DNA of 64,000 bases, from assembly GCF_014652355.1 (NCBI RefSeq), contig NZ_BMYQ01000001.1, positions 370,180 to 434,179 of the forward strand. The letters run 5' to 3'. Below are positions 41,065 through 52,203 of this stretch, one piece after another. Numbering within the stretch: the first letter of the stretch is position 1; each line of letters opens with the position of its first letter. The stretch comes from Gemmobacter lanyuensis. GTDB lineage: Bacteria; Pseudomonadota; Alphaproteobacteria; Rhodobacterales; Rhodobacteraceae. The translations under genes were made by a program, and so were the position numbers. A model generated the notes under the pieces. That model was not told where the DNA came from and made no database searches. It was given only the letters and a program-made list of their open reading frames with translations.

Positions 41065-43458
41065 ATGCCGGTTTTTGCCCTTTACAACTTTGATGATGCA
41101 ACGTCGGCGGCGCTGGATTCGGCCAGCACAAACGGCGCGCAAGACGGCATCTATCTCAACGGTGCAGCTTCCAACGGGTCGCAGGCCGTGCTGGATGGCG
41201 CCGATGATCTGGTCAAGATCTATCCGGACGCGAGCTTCCAGATGGATCGGGGCACGCTGGATATCCGGTTCACCTCGTCCACCACGCCGCAGGAGGCAAC
41301 CCAAACCATCTTGTCGCGCGACAGCATCGGCCAGACGGATGGCGGTTTCCGGATCCAGTTGCTGGCAGATGGGGCGATCCAGATCACCCACGAATCCGCT
41401 GCAGGGGATGTCGTTTACACGACCGAGCCGGGCTTTTCGGCACCGGGCGATGAAATCCAGCTGAGCTATTCCTGGGATGTGGCCAGTGGCGGGCAGCTGA
41501 GCATTGCGAATGCAACGGCGGGCACCACCTTCGGGTCGGAAGTTCCCGCTGGCCTGACCATGGATCAGGGCGAGTCGCTGAACCAGCCCTGGATCGTGGG
41601 CGCGGGCCAGACGGCATCGAACCCCGGCCTGCTCAATGACATCGACCAGCATTTCGCCGGGTCCGTGGACATGTTCCAGCTGTCGGACAGCGTGGACAAT
41701 CTGCCGGACCGCGATGGCTATGTCGATGGCACCGCGGGGGATGACCTGATCGATCTGGCCTATACCGGCGATCCCGACGGCGACCGCATTGATGCGAACG
41801 ATGCCATCCTTCCCGGTGATACCGGCGATGAGGATCGCGTGCGCGCGGGGGCAGGCAACGACACCGTGCTTGCCGGGAATGGCGATGACACCGTCTGGGG
41901 CGGCACAGGGGCGGATTCCATCAGCGGCGGCGCGGGCGCCGACAGCCTGATGGGCGAAGATGGTGACGACTACATCGCCGGCCAGCGCGGGATGGATACG
42001 CTGATCGGCGGTCAGGGCAACGACACGCTGGTCAGCGGTGCCGAGGACGACCAGATTTATGGCGGCGACGGCCGCGACAGTGTCATCGGCAACAGCGGGT
42101 CTGACCTCATTGATACTGCGGGGGGTGTGTCCTCGCCGGACCGGGACTACCCCGATCTCTATGCTGCGGATGCCGACCCCGAGGATGATCGCGATTATGT
42201 CTTTGCCGGTGCGGGAAATGATACGATCCGCACGGGGGATGATGCCGACACGATCTATGGTGGTGGCGGGACCGACCTGATCCAGTCCGGCGATGATGAT
42301 GACATCGTCACCGCCAATGCCGACAACGACACGGTTGAGGCTGGCGAGGGGGCTGACCTCGTCACCGGCGATCTGGGCGATGACCTGATCTATGGCGGCA
42401 CGGCCGATCTGTCGGCTGATCCCACGCATTTGACGGACGATGTCGATCCCGATCCCGACAACAACCGGGACCAGCTGTTCGGCGGTCTGGGGAATGACAC
42501 GATCTACGGTCAGGACGATGATGACACCCTGGTCGGTGGCTATGGCGATGATGTGCTGGATGGCGGCATCGACGAAGATTCGATGCTCGGGTCGCAGGGC
42601 AATGATACGCTGATCGGCGGGCAGGGTGCCGACACCATGAGCGGCGGTGCCGATCGCGACGTCTTTGTCGTTTCCGCTCCGGGCGACGGCATTGGCGATG
42701 TGATTGATGGCAACGAACTGGGCGACGATTACGATACGCTCAATCTGACCGGCAGCGGTCCCTTCGTCATCAACTATGACCCGACCAATGCCGAAAATGG
42801 CACGGTCGATTTCATGGATCGCGAGGGCAATGTCACAGGTACGCTGACCTTCAGCAATATCGAGAACATCATTCCCTGCTTCACGCCCGGAACGCTGATC
42901 GCGACGCCGCGCGGCGAAATCCCGGTGGAACAGCTGCAGGCGGGCGACCGTGTCATCACGCGGGACAACGGTATCCAGCAGGTTCGCTGGGTGGGTCAAA
43001 AACAGCTGAGCTGGGCCGATCTGTCGCTCAACCCGCATCTGAAGCCGATCCTGATCCGCAAGGGCAGCCTCGGCAACGGTCTGCCGGAACAGGATATGAT
43101 GGTGTCGCCGAACCACCGGGTTCTGGTCGCCAACGACCGTACCGCGCTCTACTTCGATGAACATGAGGTGCTGGTCGCGGCCAAGCATCTGGTCGCCGGT
43201 CGTGGTGTGCATGAGGTGGACAGCATGGGCACCACCTATATCCACTTCATGTTCGACCGCCATGAGGTGGTGTTGTCGAACGGTGCCTGGACCGAAAGCT
43301 TCCAGCCCGGGGACTACACGCTCAAGGGTATGGGCAATGCCCAGCGGAACGAAATCTATGAGCTGTTCCCCGATCTCAAGACCGAAACCGGCCGCGAGGC
43401 CTATGGTGCGGCCCGCCGCACCCTGAAGAAGCATGAAGCCAAGCTTCTGGTAAAGTGA
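41065..43458 (+). CDS. RTX calcium-binding protein with C-terminal Hint_2 domain (797 aa)
   Basis: A large acidic secreted protein. Residues 1 to about 215 look like a LamG/concanavalin-type domain (MPVFALYNFDDATSAALDSA; GGFRIQLLADGAIQI). From about 218, header YVDGTAGDDLIDLAY, come hemolysin-type repeats (GGxGxDxxx; for example GAGNDTVLAGNGDD) to about residue 545, which fold on calcium. A Hint_2 domain begins at Cys605 ([20 protein letters not shown]), with MVSPNHRVLV and TTYIHFMFDRHEVV, and ends the chain. There is no Sec signal peptide, so type I secretion is likely, but no transporter genes are nearby. Start: GAGGATTAGGAACG before the ATG. A smaller paralogue of the next gene. Confidence 0.92.
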   Translation: MPVFALYNFDDATSAALDSASTNGAQDGIYLNGAASNGSQAVLDGADDLVKIYPDASFQMDRGTLDIRFTSSTTPQEATQTILSRDSIGQTDGGFRIQLLADGAIQITHESAAGDVVYTTEPGFSAPGDEIQLSYSWDVASGGQLSIANATAGTTFGSEVPAGLTMDQGESLNQPWIVGAGQTASNPGLLNDIDQHFAGSVDMFQLSDSVDNLPDRDGYVDGTAGDDLIDLAYTGDPDGDRIDANDAILPGDTGDEDRVRAGAGNDTVLAGNGDDTVWGGTGADSISGGAGADSLMGEDGDDYIAGQRGMDTLIGGQGNDTLVSGAEDDQIYGGDGRDSVIGNSGSDLIDTAGGVSSPDRDYPDLYAADADPEDDRDYVFAGAGNDTIRTGDDADTIYGGGGTDLIQSGDDDDIVTANADNDTVEAGEGADLVTGDLGDDLIYGGTADLSADPTHLTDDVDPDPDNNRDQLFGGLGNDTIYGQDDDDTLVGGYGDDVLDGGIDEDSMLGSQGNDTLIGGQGADTMSGGADRDVFVVSAPGDGIGDVIDGNELGDDYDTLNLTGSGPFVINYDPTNAENGTVDFMDREGNVTGTLTFSNIENIIPCFTPGTLIATPRGEIPVEQLQAGDRVITRDNGIQQVRWVGQKQLSWADLSLNPHLKPILIRKGSLGNGLPEQDMMVSPNHRVLVANDRTALYFDEHEVLVAAKHLVAGRGVHEVDSMGTTYIHFMFDRHEVVLSNGAWTESFQPGDYTLKGMGNAQRNEIYELFPDLKTETGREAYGAARRTLKKHEAKLLVK

Positions 43459-43812
43459 TCCTGCAAGTTATGCAGCCAACCGGTTGATTTCACTCATCGG
43501 TTGAGGACGGGGCCCTTCGGGGCCCCGTTCCGGTTTAAGGCGCCATATTTATGCCGCATTCAGGCCCGGATCCGGCCACGCTGCCCGGATCGCACCATCC
43601 CCGCCCCATGAATTCGACACATTTGGATCAGAAACCGTCCGTAAGGATTTACCTGCCTAACTTTGGTGCGGGTCTGAGTAATGAGTCGGCGTGTGACACC
43701 CAGGATGACAGCTAAAATGTGGCAATGCGGATGCCGTTCTACCCTTCGGGGTATTGCGACTTTGCGGCACGTCTTCGCAATCGTCATCGTACCCGCCGCA
43801 GGGGAATGAGAC
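43459..43812. other. gap between the two RTX genes
   Basis: The first 70 bases hold the terminator of the 797-residue RTX gene. The rest is of moderate GC content and contains no convincing reading frame; it presumably carries the promoter of the giant RTX gene. Its ribosome-binding site (GGGGAATGAGAC before the ATG) is weak. Confidence 0.5.
43507..43528 (+). terminator. terminator after the 797-residue RTX gene
   Basis: ACGGGGCC-CTTCGG-GGCCCCGT is a perfect 8-bp stem about 48 bases after the stop codon, followed by TCCGGTTT. Confidence 0.7.
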
Positions 43813-46800
43813 ATGGCGACAACGTTCAGATGGTTTTTTCTTGGGAACTCCTCCCAGCAGCTGGACCCCTACGAGTGGTCAAGCAATGACGCCACGAGCG
43901 AAGGCTATGCCAATTTCGTCGGCCAAACCTATGGTTCGACCTCGAACCCGCTGTTCACGCGCATCACGACCGCGACCACCATCGACCGGAACGGCGACGG
44001 CAATCTGAACACCGCGAACACGTTGCTGAACAATGACCAGTTCACGACGAATATCGGGAACGGCACCCAGACCTTCACCTATGACGGCATTGCCACCTAC
44101 AATGCGACGCTGACCTATGCCGATGGGACCACGGCACAGATCACTGCTGTGCTTGTGCAGGATACCAGCGGGAACCTGTTTCTTGCGCCGGAGATGACCA
44201 ACAACACGGATACGGTGGCCTATGAGGCCAAGCCGATCCGTTCGGTCACGTTCAACAGCGTCGAGACCTACGAAAACGTCAACTTCGCCGCCGACCGCTG
44301 GGTCACGGCCTTTGACGACGGGTATATCGACGGCACGACCGGGAATGACCTGATCGACGGAAACTATGTCGAACCCGTCAACAACGGGTCGGACCGGGTC
44401 GACAACAACGATGCGGGCCTTGCAGGCAGCAGCGGCAACGATGACTTTATCCGCGCCGGTGCAGGTGACGACACGGTCGCGGCTGGCTTTGGCAATGACG
44501 TCGTTTACGGCGGGACAGGCAATGATGTCGTCGACGGGGCCGATGGCAACGACACGCTCTACGGCGAAGATGGCAATGACAGCCTGGTCTCGGGTGCGGG
44601 CAATGACTCGGCCGTGGGCGGTCTGGGCAATGATTCCCTCTATGGCGGCCTCGGCAATGACACGCTGAGCGGCGATGACGGCAATGACCTGATCGACGGT
44701 GGCGCGGGCAATGACTCGCTCCTCGGGGGTGCGGGCAACGATACCGTGGCGCCGGGCGCGGGCCTTGACACGATCAATGCCGGATCGGGCATGGATTATG
44801 TCGATTATTCAACCTCGGGCGCGGGCGTCTCGGTCGATCTGGGGGCCGGGGTTGGCAGCGGCGGGGACGCGGCGGGTGACACCTATTCGGGCGTCGATGG
44901 CATCTTCGGGTCGGAATACGGCGATACGCTGACCGGCTTTGACGGGGAATCCACGGTCGCCAACGACACTTATACCAACGTCTTCTACGGCAATGGCGGC
45001 AACGACCTGCTGTATGGGAACGGGGGGAATGACTCGCTCTACGGTGGGGCCGATCAGGATACCGTCTATGGCGGGTCGGGCAATGACTACGCCGATCTCG
45101 GCGCCGGGAACGATGTGTTTGGCACCTTCGGCGCCGATAGCGCGGGCAATGACACCGTCTATGGCGGCAGTGGCAATGACTCGATCATCGGGGGCGGCGA
45201 CAGTGATCTGCTCTATGGGGATGCCGGGGCTGATACGCTGTCGGGCGGCGTCGGGAATGACACGCTTTACGGCGGGAATGATTCCGACTGGTTCATGATC
45301 ACCGACGATCATGAAGGCGACACGATCTTCGGTGGTGAAGGCGGCACGGATTCCGACGCGATCGCCTTTGGCAATTACGCCACCACCCAGGGGGTGAACG
45401 TCACCTTTACGGGGACCGAGGCCGGCGGTTACAGCTTTGCGGGCAATGCCAATACCGCGGGGCGCTTCAGCGAGATCGAGGCGGTTTCCGGCACCAGCTA
45501 CAATGACGTCCTGAATGCACAGGCCAGCACCGGGCCGGTCACGCTCTGGGGCAACGCCGGGGATGATACCCTTCTGGGCGGGGCGGGGAATGACAGTCTG
45601 GATGGCTGGACCGGGAATGACAGCATCGATGGCGGCGCGGGGGCCGATTCCATCGTCGGGGCCTATGGCAATGACACGCTGGTCGGCGGGGCCGGGAATG
45701 ACACCCTTGCCGGTGACGACGGTGAGGACCGCCTGTTCGGCGGGATCGGGGCAGATGTCCTCACGGGCGGCGCGGGGAATGACTCGCTCGACGGTGGTGA
45801 TGGCGATGACCGGCTGACCGCCGACGACGGCAATGACACCCTGACTGCGGGGGCCGGCAATGACTCGCTCTATGGTGGTGTCGGTGATGACGCGCTGTCC
45901 GCCGGGGATGGCAACGACCTTCTGCAGGGCGGCGATGGCAATGACACGGTCGATGGCGGGATCGGCAATGACAGTCTCGAAGGCGGGGCGGGCAATGACG
46001 TCCTGACCGGCGGTCTGGGCAGCGATCTGCTGACGGGCGGCGACGGGGCCGATACCATCACCGGCGATGCGGGCGACGTGATCGTTGGCGGCGAAGGCGG
46101 TGTCGACAATGACATCCTCGTGCTGTCGGATGTGCAGTCGATCGTCTATGGCGGCGGCAACAATGAGGCGGGCACTGTCACGTTCACCGGCGGCGGCACG
46201 CTGACCTTCTCGGAGATCGAGAATATCCGCATCACCGGTGCCGTGGATGGCACGTCGGGCAATGACACGATGGGCGTCGGATTCACCGATGCGCAGGGTG
46301 ACATCATCGACGGTGCGGATGGGGTGAATGACACCATCTGGGGATATGCCGGAAACGACAGCATCATTGCAGGTGCGGGCAATGATACCGTTTATGGCGG
46401 GGTCGGGGCCGATACCGTTGATGGCGGCGATGGCAACGACAGCCTTCTGGGTGAAGACGGGGCCGATTCCCTGATCGGGGGCGCCGGTTCGGATACGCTC
46501 TTGGGCGGGGCCGGGAACGACACGCTGGTCGATGGCGCGGGCAATGACCTCGTCAACGGTGGCGCGGATGCCGATACCTTCATCACCACCGCGCAAGGCG
46601 GCAATGACACGCTGATCGGCGGCGAAACCGGCACTGATGCAGATGTGCTGTCCTTCAATGGTACGGCGGCGGTTAGCATCAACCTGACCGGGTCCGAGGC
46701 CGGGACGGCAAGCACCGCGACCGGCACCACCACCTTCTCTGAGATGGAGCAGTTCGTCCTGACGGATCAGGCCGATACGCTCACCGGCAGCGCGGCGACC

Positions 46801-49800
46801 GCAGGGCTGAACATCTCGGCCGGTGGCGGTAATGATTTCCTGGTCACCGGCAGCGGGGCCGACACCGTTCTGGGTGGTACGGGCGCGGACGAAGTTTATG
46901 CCAATGCCGGGAATGACAGCATCCTCGGTGACGCGGGCAACGATGCGCTTTACGGCGGCGATGGTCAGGACACGATCAGCGGCGGCAATGAAAATGACTA
47001 CATTCAGGGCGACGCCGGCAATGACAGCCTGACCGGGGATAGTGGCGACGATTTCCTGCGCGGCGATGCGGGCAATGACACCGTCTCGGGCGGGACTGGC
47101 AATGACAGCGTCTATGGCGGTGCGGACAACGACCTTGTCTATGGCGGCGACGGCAATGATGAGGTCTATGGCGGCTTCGGGACCGATACCGTCTATGGCG
47201 GGATTGGAAACGACAGCGTTACAGGTTCGGGCGGGAACGACATCGTCTATGGCGATGACGGCGACGACCGGGTTCAGGGTTCGGACGGGAACGACACGCT
47301 CTATGGCGGCGCAGGCAATGACATCCTGCTTGGCGAGGAGGATGCCGATGTCCTTTATGGCGGCATCGGGGATTATGTCGATGGGGGTGAAAGCGTCACC
47401 ACCGGAACCGACAATGATACGCTGCACGTCAGCGGGGTGCGCTCTGTCTCTTTCGATGTGACGAACCAGGAAAACGGCGTTGTCACCTTCCTCGATGGCA
47501 GCACGCTGAACTTCTACAATATCGAAAACCTGTTCGTGGATGGCGAACAGTATCTGCCACCGGATTTCGTGGTTGATGGCACATCCGGCGATGATCTGAT
47601 CGACGCCAATTATACCGGCGATCCGGAACGTGACCGCGTCGATGCCGGCGACAGCCGCACCGGCACCAATGCCGATGTGATCGTGGCGGGGACCGGCAAT
47701 GATACTGTCTTTGCCGGTGCGGATGATGACAGCGTCACGGGCAATGACGGCAACGACCAGCTTTCCGGTGAGGCGGGGAATGACACGCTCGTCGGTGGTC
47801 AGGGCAATGACATGCTCGACGGCGGAACGGGCGATGACCAGCTCGACGGCGGGATCGGCAAGGACACGCTCTTTGGCGGCGATGGCGCCGATACCCTGCA
47901 GGGCGGCAGCGACGATGACCTGCTCTATGGGGGCACCGGGGTCGACAGCCTTGTTGGCGGTGACGGGCAGGACACGCTGTTCGGTGGCGACGGGAACGAT
48001 GCCCTTGGCCTTGGTGCGGGGAATGACAGCCTTGTCGGCGATGGTGGCGATGACCATTTCGCCGTGGGCACCGGGTTCGGCCAGGACACCGTGGTCGGCG
48101 GGGAAAGCGCAGAAACTGCGGGCGATCATCTCGATGCCTCCGATCTGAGCTCCGGCATGGTCCTTGACCTGTCGGCGGGTCTGCCCGGCGATGCCGAGGA
48201 CGGGACGCTGACCATCGGGTCGGATCGCGTGACCTTCTCGCAGATCGAAAACATCAGCCTGGGCTCGGGCAATGACAGTGTGATCGGCTCGTCGGGGGCC
48301 GATCACGTGTCGACCGGCGCGGGGGCCGATACAATCCGCGGCGGTGCGGGAAATGATGATTTCGACATCGGCGCTGCTGATGGCCAGAATGACCTCATCC
48401 GCCTGGCCGACGGCGATGGCAACGACACGATCCGCGGCTTTGAAGGGCCGATCCTGAACCCGGACGGCACTTATGCGGGCCGCGACCGCCTGGATGTCAG
48501 CAACCTGACCGACGCCGATGGAAAACCGGTCAACACCGCCGACGTGATCGTCAGTGATGACGGGCAGGGCAATGCGCTGCTGTCTTTCCCCAACGGGGAA
48601 ACCATCACGCTTTATGGTGTGCCCGTATCCTCCGTCTCATCGCCCGAACAGTTGGTCGCCATCGGCATTCCGATTTCGCCCGACCTCGTGGTGGATGGCA
48701 CCTCCGGCAATGACCTGATGGGGCCCGGCTATGTCGACCCGCAAGGCGACATGATCGACGGGACGGACGGCGTCTTTGATGCGGTCTATGGCTACGGCGG
48801 CAATGACACCATCGACGCGGGCGCCGGGCCGGACATGGTCTACGGCGGCGACGGCGACGACAGCCTGATCGGCAATGACGGCAGCGACTCTCTGTTCGGG
48901 GAGGCGGGCAACGATACGCTTGATGGCAGCGATATGGTCGATGTCCTTGACGGGGGCATCGGCAACGACCTGCTGGTCGCGGGCGCCGGGGATGACGTGC
49001 TCGATGGCGGCGACGGCGCTGACACGCTTTATGGCGACGATGGCAACGACACGCTCTCGGGCGACGCCGGGGTCGATACGCTTTATGGCGGGGCCGGAGA
49101 TGACCATCTGACCGGCGGCGGCGATGCCGATTCCCTGTTTGGGGATATGGGCAACGACACGCTCTACGGCGGGGCTGACAGTGATACCTTGTCGGGCGGC
49201 GACAATGACGACCAGCTGTTTGGTGGGGTCGGCAATGACCAGCTGGCAGGCGATGCAGGCAATGATGCCCTTTCCGGCGACGCCGGTCGGGACACGCTGA
49301 GCGGCGGATCCGGCAATGATCTTCTCTCGGGCGGCGATGATGCCGATGTTCTGATCGGGGATCAGGGCGACGACAGTCTGCAGGGCGGTGCCGGAAATGA
49401 CCTTCTGCAAGGGGGCGCCGGGAACGACGTGCTTGCGGGTGGGGACGGGGTCGACACGCTGCAAGGGGGCGACGACCGCGATCTGTTCACCGATCTGGGG
49501 GCAGGTGATGCTGTCGATGGCGGCAGCGGCGGGGATGACAACGACACGCTTGACCTGCGGAGCTGGGGCAAGGATCTGACGAATATCTTCGTCGATCCGA
49601 ACAACAGTGAAAACGGCACGGTCGAATTCCTTGATGCCAACGGGAATGTCGTCGGGACGATGACCTTCACCGACATCGAAACGATCATTCCCTGTTTCAC
49701 GCCGGGCAGCCTGATCCTGACCTCGGAAGGGGAAATCCCGGTCGAGGACCTGCAGGTCGGGGATTTCGTCCTGACCCGGGACAATGGCTTCCAGCAGATC

Positions 49801-50268
49801 CGCTGGGTGGGGCGCCGCGATCTTTCGGCTGACCAGTTGGCGGCGCATCCGAACTTTGCCCCCATCCGCATCGCGCAGCATGCCCTCGGGCAGAACCTGC
49901 CCGAGCGGGACATGATGGTCAGCCCGCAGCATCGCATGTTGATGACGGGCGCGCGGGCCGAAATGTTCTTTGGGGAACATGAGGTTCTGGTCGCGGCCAC
50001 GCATCTGGTGGGACAGCCCGGGATCGATCGTATGCGCCCGGACGGGATCAGCTATATCCACATCCTCTTTGATCAGCATGAGGTCATCCGCGCTGACGGT
50101 GCCTGGACAGAGAGCTTCCAGCCCGGGGACATGACGCTTGCAGGGATGGATGATGATCAGCGTAATGAGCTTTTGGCGCTGTTCCCCGAGCTGATGGACG
50201 GAACAAGCTTCCCGGCAGCACGTCGCTGTCTCAAATCACATGAGGCGCGGGTTTTGCTGATGGCCTAA
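43813..50268 (+). CDS. giant RTX protein with C-terminal Hint_2 domain (2151 aa)
   Basis: Residues 1 to about 170 form a non-repetitive domain ([40 protein letters not shown]). The next 1750 residues are dense hemolysin-type repeats arranged in four modules, each opened by a VDGT/IDGT header at about residues 173, 812, 1254 and 1626. Headers 1 and 3 are of one type (GNDLID...DRVD) and 2 and 4 of another (MG.G...DPQGD-like, IDG.DGV.D). The Hint_2 domain begins at Cys1961 ([20 protein letters not shown]) and runs to the C-terminus. Calcium-dependent folding outside the cell after type I secretion is expected. The stop codon overlaps that of the convergent mobA-like gene. Confidence 0.92.
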   Translation: MATTFRWFFLGNSSQQLDPYEWSSNDATSEGYANFVGQTYGSTSNPLFTRITTATTIDRNGDGNLNTANTLLNNDQFTTNIGNGTQTFTYDGIATYNATLTYADGTTAQITAVLVQDTSGNLFLAPEMTNNTDTVAYEAKPIRSVTFNSVETYENVNFAADRWVTAFDDGYIDGTTGNDLIDGNYVEPVNNGSDRVDNNDAGLAGSSGNDDFIRAGAGDDTVAAGFGNDVVYGGTGNDVVDGADGNDTLYGEDGNDSLVSGAGNDSAVGGLGNDSLYGGLGNDTLSGDDGNDLIDGGAGNDSLLGGAGNDTVAPGAGLDTINAGSGMDYVDYSTSGAGVSVDLGAGVGSGGDAAGDTYSGVDGIFGSEYGDTLTGFDGESTVANDTYTNVFYGNGGNDLLYGNGGNDSLYGGADQDTVYGGSGNDYADLGAGNDVFGTFGADSAGNDTVYGGSGNDSIIGGGDSDLLYGDAGADTLSGGVGNDTLYGGNDSDWFMITDDHEGDTIFGGEGGTDSDAIAFGNYATTQGVNVTFTGTEAGGYSFAGNANTAGRFSEIEAVSGTSYNDVLNAQASTGPVTLWGNAGDDTLLGGAGNDSLDGWTGNDSIDGGAGADSIVGAYGNDTLVGGAGNDTLAGDDGEDRLFGGIGADVLTGGAGNDSLDGGDGDDRLTADDGNDTLTAGAGNDSLYGGVGDDALSAGDGNDLLQGGDGNDTVDGGIGNDSLEGGAGNDVLTGGLGSDLLTGGDGADTITGDAGDVIVGGEGGVDNDILVLSDVQSIVYGGGNNEAGTVTFTGGGTLTFSEIENIRITGAVDGTSGNDTMGVGFTDAQGDIIDGADGVNDTIWGYAGNDSIIAGAGNDTVYGGVGADTVDGGDGNDSLLGEDGADSLIGGAGSDTLLGGAGNDTLVDGAGNDLVNGGADADTFITTAQGGNDTLIGGETGTDADVLSFNGTAAVSINLTGSEAGTASTATGTTTFSEMEQFVLTDQADTLTGSAATAGLNISAGGGNDFLVTGSGADTVLGGTGADEVYANAGNDSILGDAGNDALYGGDGQDTISGGNENDYIQGDAGNDSLTGDSGDDFLRGDAGNDTVSGGTGNDSVYGGADNDLVYGGDGNDEVYGGFGTDTVYGGIGNDSVTGSGGNDIVYGDDGDDRVQGSDGNDTLYGGAGNDILLGEEDADVLYGGIGDYVDGGESVTTGTDNDTLHVSGVRSVSFDVTNQENGVVTFLDGSTLNFYNIENLFVDGEQYLPPDFVVDGTSGDDLIDANYTGDPERDRVDAGDSRTGTNADVIVAGTGNDTVFAGADDDSVTGNDGNDQLSGEAGNDTLVGGQGNDMLDGGTGDDQLDGGIGKDTLFGGDGADTLQGGSDDDLLYGGTGVDSLVGGDGQDTLFGGDGNDALGLGAGNDSLVGDGGDDHFAVGTGFGQDTVVGGESAETAGDHLDASDLSSGMVLDLSAGLPGDAEDGTLTIGSDRVTFSQIENISLGSGNDSVIGSSGADHVSTGAGADTIRGGAGNDDFDIGAADGQNDLIRLADGDGNDTIRGFEGPILNPDGTYAGRDRLDVSNLTDADGKPVNTADVIVSDDGQGNALLSFPNGETITLYGVPVSSVSSPEQLVAIGIPISPDLVVDGTSGNDLMGPGYVDPQGDMIDGTDGVFDAVYGYGGNDTIDAGAGPDMVYGGDGDDSLIGNDGSDSLFGEAGNDTLDGSDMVDVLDGGIGNDLLVAGAGDDVLDGGDGADTLYGDDGNDTLSGDAGVDTLYGGAGDDHLTGGGDADSLFGDMGNDTLYGGADSDTLSGGDNDDQLFGGVGNDQLAGDAGNDALSGDAGRDTLSGGSGNDLLSGGDDADVLIGDQGDDSLQGGAGNDLLQGGAGNDVLAGGDGVDTLQGGDDRDLFTDLGAGDAVDGGSGGDDNDTLDLRSWGKDLTNIFVDPNNSENGTVEFLDANGNVVGTMTFTDIETIIPCFTPGSLILTSEGEIPVEDLQVGDFVLTRDNGFQQIRWVGRRDLSADQLAAHPNFAPIRIAQHALGQNLPERDMMVSPQHRMLMTGARAEMFFGEHEVLVAATHLVGQPGIDRMRPDGISYIHILFDQHEVIRADGAWTESFQPGDMTLAGMDDDQRNELLALFPELMDGTSFPAARRCLKSHEARVLLMA

Positions 50269-50870
50269 GCTTCGGGCCGGGCCGCTCTCCAGGCGGCCCA
50301 GTCTTCCGGCGTATCCAGATCGGTCAGCGCGGCACGATCAGGCAGGGGAACGAGGCGCAGGCGGTTGTGTGCGGCCTGAACCACTGGGCGCGCCCCGGCA
50401 TCGCCCTGAAGATCCCTCAGCGCGGGCACCAGATCTGCCGGAAACAGCACCGGATGCCCCGGCTCTGCCCCGCTTGACCCGCGCAAAAGCGCCCGTGGAT
50501 CTTGCCGGTGGCAGGCCAACATCCGTTGCAACATTGGGGTATCAAGGTCAGGCATGTCCGCCGGCAGGATCATAACCGCGCCGGTCCAGCCCGCGATTCC
50601 TGCACAGATCGAGGCTGACATCCCTGCGCTTGCGTTCGCAACCAGCACCTGTTCACAGGCCAGCCCCGTCAAAGCCGCCGCCCGCAGGGGCCGGTCCGGG
50701 GGCAGGGCCACGCGCACCGGGGCGCCGGTCGCACAGGCGGCATTCACGATGCGGCGCAGCTGCGGCACGCCCGCGACCTGTTCCAGCATCTTGTCGCCGC
50801 CCCGCATCCGCGAGGCTGCCCCGGCAGCAAGGATCAGGATCAGGGGAAGGTGGGTCATCCGCAACGCCAT
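50265..50870 (-). CDS. MobA/MocA-like nucleotidyltransferase
   Basis: A 201-residue NTP-transferase-fold protein. The nucleotide loop [19 protein letters not shown] is near the N-terminus, and the metal-binding aspartate is in [25 protein letters not shown] and [10 protein letters not shown] near the C-terminus point to the molybdenum-cofactor cytidylyltransferase (MocA) group that serves xanthine dehydrogenase-like enzymes. The start may be [10 protein letters not shown] or MTHLPL at 50858, the latter matching the family better. Its stop codon shares bases with that of the giant RTX gene on the other strand. Confidence 0.85.
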   Translation of the reverse strand: MALRMTHLPLILILAAGAASRMRGGDKMLEQVAGVPQLRRIVNAACATGAPVRVALPPDRPLRAAALTGLACEQVLVANASAGMSASICAGIAGWTGAVMILPADMPDLDTPMLQRMLACHRQDPRALLRGSSGAEPGHPVLFPADLVPALRDLQGDAGARPVVQAAHNRLRLVPLPDRAALTDLDTPEDWAAWRAARPEA

Positions 50871-50872
50871 GC

Positions 50873-50897
50873 AAAAAGGGCGCCGTCTCCGGCGCCC
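50873..50897 (-). terminator. terminator of the liv operon
   Basis: On the minus strand, GGGCGCCG-GAGA-CGGCGCCC is a perfect 8-bp stem followed by TTTTT, 8 bases after the livM stop codon. Confidence 0.85.
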
Positions 50898-50904
50898 CTC
50901 GGCT

Positions 50905-52203
50905 TCACTTCTCGGGGATCAGGCCCTTGGGGCTGAACCTCAGCACCAGCAGCAGGATCACCCCCAAGGTCAGCAGCCGCATGTGCTGCGCGCTGTCCAC
51001 GAGATGCGCCTTCAGCGGCCCTTCGGACATGCCCGATGTAATGGCCGACATGGCGACCGGACCAAGCGATTCCACGATCAGCCAAAGCCAGCCGATCAGC
51101 ATCGCGCCCAGCACCGCACCCCAATTGTTGCCCGATCCGCCGACGATCACCATCACCCAGATCAGGAAGGTGAAGCGCAGCGGCTGATAAGTGCCGGGGT
51201 TGAGGATGCCGTCCATCGAGGTGAGGATCGCCCCCGCCACCCCCACCACGGCCGAGCCGAGGATGAAGATCTGCAGGTGACGCGCGGTCACGTCCTTGCC
51301 CATGGCGCGGGCGGCGTCTTCGTTGTCGCGGATCGCCCGCATCATGCGGCCCCAGGGGCTGTTGAGCGCCCGTTCCGAAAGCCAGATCACCAGCGCCAGA
51401 ACGGCAAGGATCATCACCATATAGACCAGCTTGACCAGAATCGACGACCCCGTGACTGGATCGAAGCCCAGCGAAGCCGCGAAGTTGAGGAAGGTCTCAT
51501 TCGCCTGAAGCTCAACTTCAAACGGGACGGGCCAGGGGCGCTGCTGAAGGTTCATCATCTTCACGCCGCGCGCCAGCCAGTCTTCGTTCTTCATCACCGC
51601 GATGATGATTTCGGCGATGCCCAGCGTGGCGATGGCAAGGTAGTCAGACCGCAGGCCAAGTGCCGTCTTGCCGATGGCCCAGGCCGCTGCCGCCGCCAGA
51701 AGCCCCCCGACCGGCCAGGCCACCAACACCGGCAGGCCCAGCCCGCCGAGGTTGCCCGAAACCGAGGGATTGATCGCCTCGACAGCCTCAACCGCCGGGT
51801 CGAACACGGCCCGGAACAAGATGAACCCCACCGTTAGCAGCGCAATCATGGCCAGACCACGGGTCCGCCCCTTGGGCATGCGTTTCCACAGGGCAACCGC
51901 TGCGGCCAGCACGGCCACGCCGATGGCAAGGCCACCCAGGATGCCCGCGCCACCGGCCGACCAGGCCTCGCGCACGGGCGGGGTGGCGACCAGCGCGACC
52001 GACAGGCCGCCAAGTGCGGCAAAGCCCATGATCCCGGTGTTGAACAGGCCCGCATAGCCCCACTGGATATTGACCCCCAGTGCCATGATCGCCGACACCA
52101 GCGCGAAGTTCAGGATGAACAGCGCCTGGTTCCAGCTGATGAACAGCCCCGTCAGCAGAAACAGAACCGCGACGCCGAGGAAGAGTTTGAGGTTCTTCGA
52201 CAT
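50905..52203 (-). CDS. livM: branched-chain amino acid ABC transporter permease LivM
   Basis: A 432-residue inner-membrane permease of the HAAT family with about ten helices. It has the LivM hallmarks: GVNIQWGYAGLFNTGIMGFA near the N-terminus, GLRSDYLAIATLGIAEII and the cytoplasmic coupling loop NSPWGRMMRAIRDNEDAARA. The ATG overlaps the livH stop codon by one base (TGATG). It is the last gene of the livJ-G-F-H-M operon. Confidence 0.95.
   Translation of the reverse strand: MSKNLKLFLGVAVLFLLTGLFISWNQALFILNFALVSAIMALGVNIQWGYAGLFNTGIMGFAALGGLSVALVATPPVREAWSAGGAGILGGLAIGVAVLAAAVALWKRMPKGRTRGLAMIALLTVGFILFRAVFDPAVEAVEAINPSVSGNLGGLGLPVLVAWPVGGLLAAAAAWAIGKTALGLRSDYLAIATLGIAEIIIAVMKNEDWLARGVKMMNLQQRPWPVPFEVELQANETFLNFAASLGFDPVTGSSILVKLVYMVMILAVLALVIWLSERALNSPWGRMMRAIRDNEDAARAMGKDVTARHLQIFILGSAVVGVAGAILTSMDGILNPGTYQPLRFTFLIWVMVIVGGSGNNWGAVLGAMLIGWLWLIVESLGPVAMSAITSGMSEGPLKAHLVDSAQHMRLLTLGVILLLVLRFSPKGLIPEK

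Noticed and set aside
43560-43814. Minus-strand 84-codon frame between the two RTX genes
   Set aside because: It has no ribosome-binding site and no similarity that I recognise, and it covers the region where the RTX promoter must be.
44809-48306. Minus-strand reading frame of 1165 codons inside the giant RTX gene
   Set aside because: It arises from the repetitive glycine/aspartate codons of the RTX repeats read backwards. The same happens opposite the smaller RTX gene (41056-43434).
41700-49500. Regularly spaced short repeats that could be mistaken for a CRISPR array or tandem DNA repeats
   Set aside because: They keep the reading frame and encode GGxGxD nonapeptides; there are no constant-length repeats with unrelated spacers and no cas genes.
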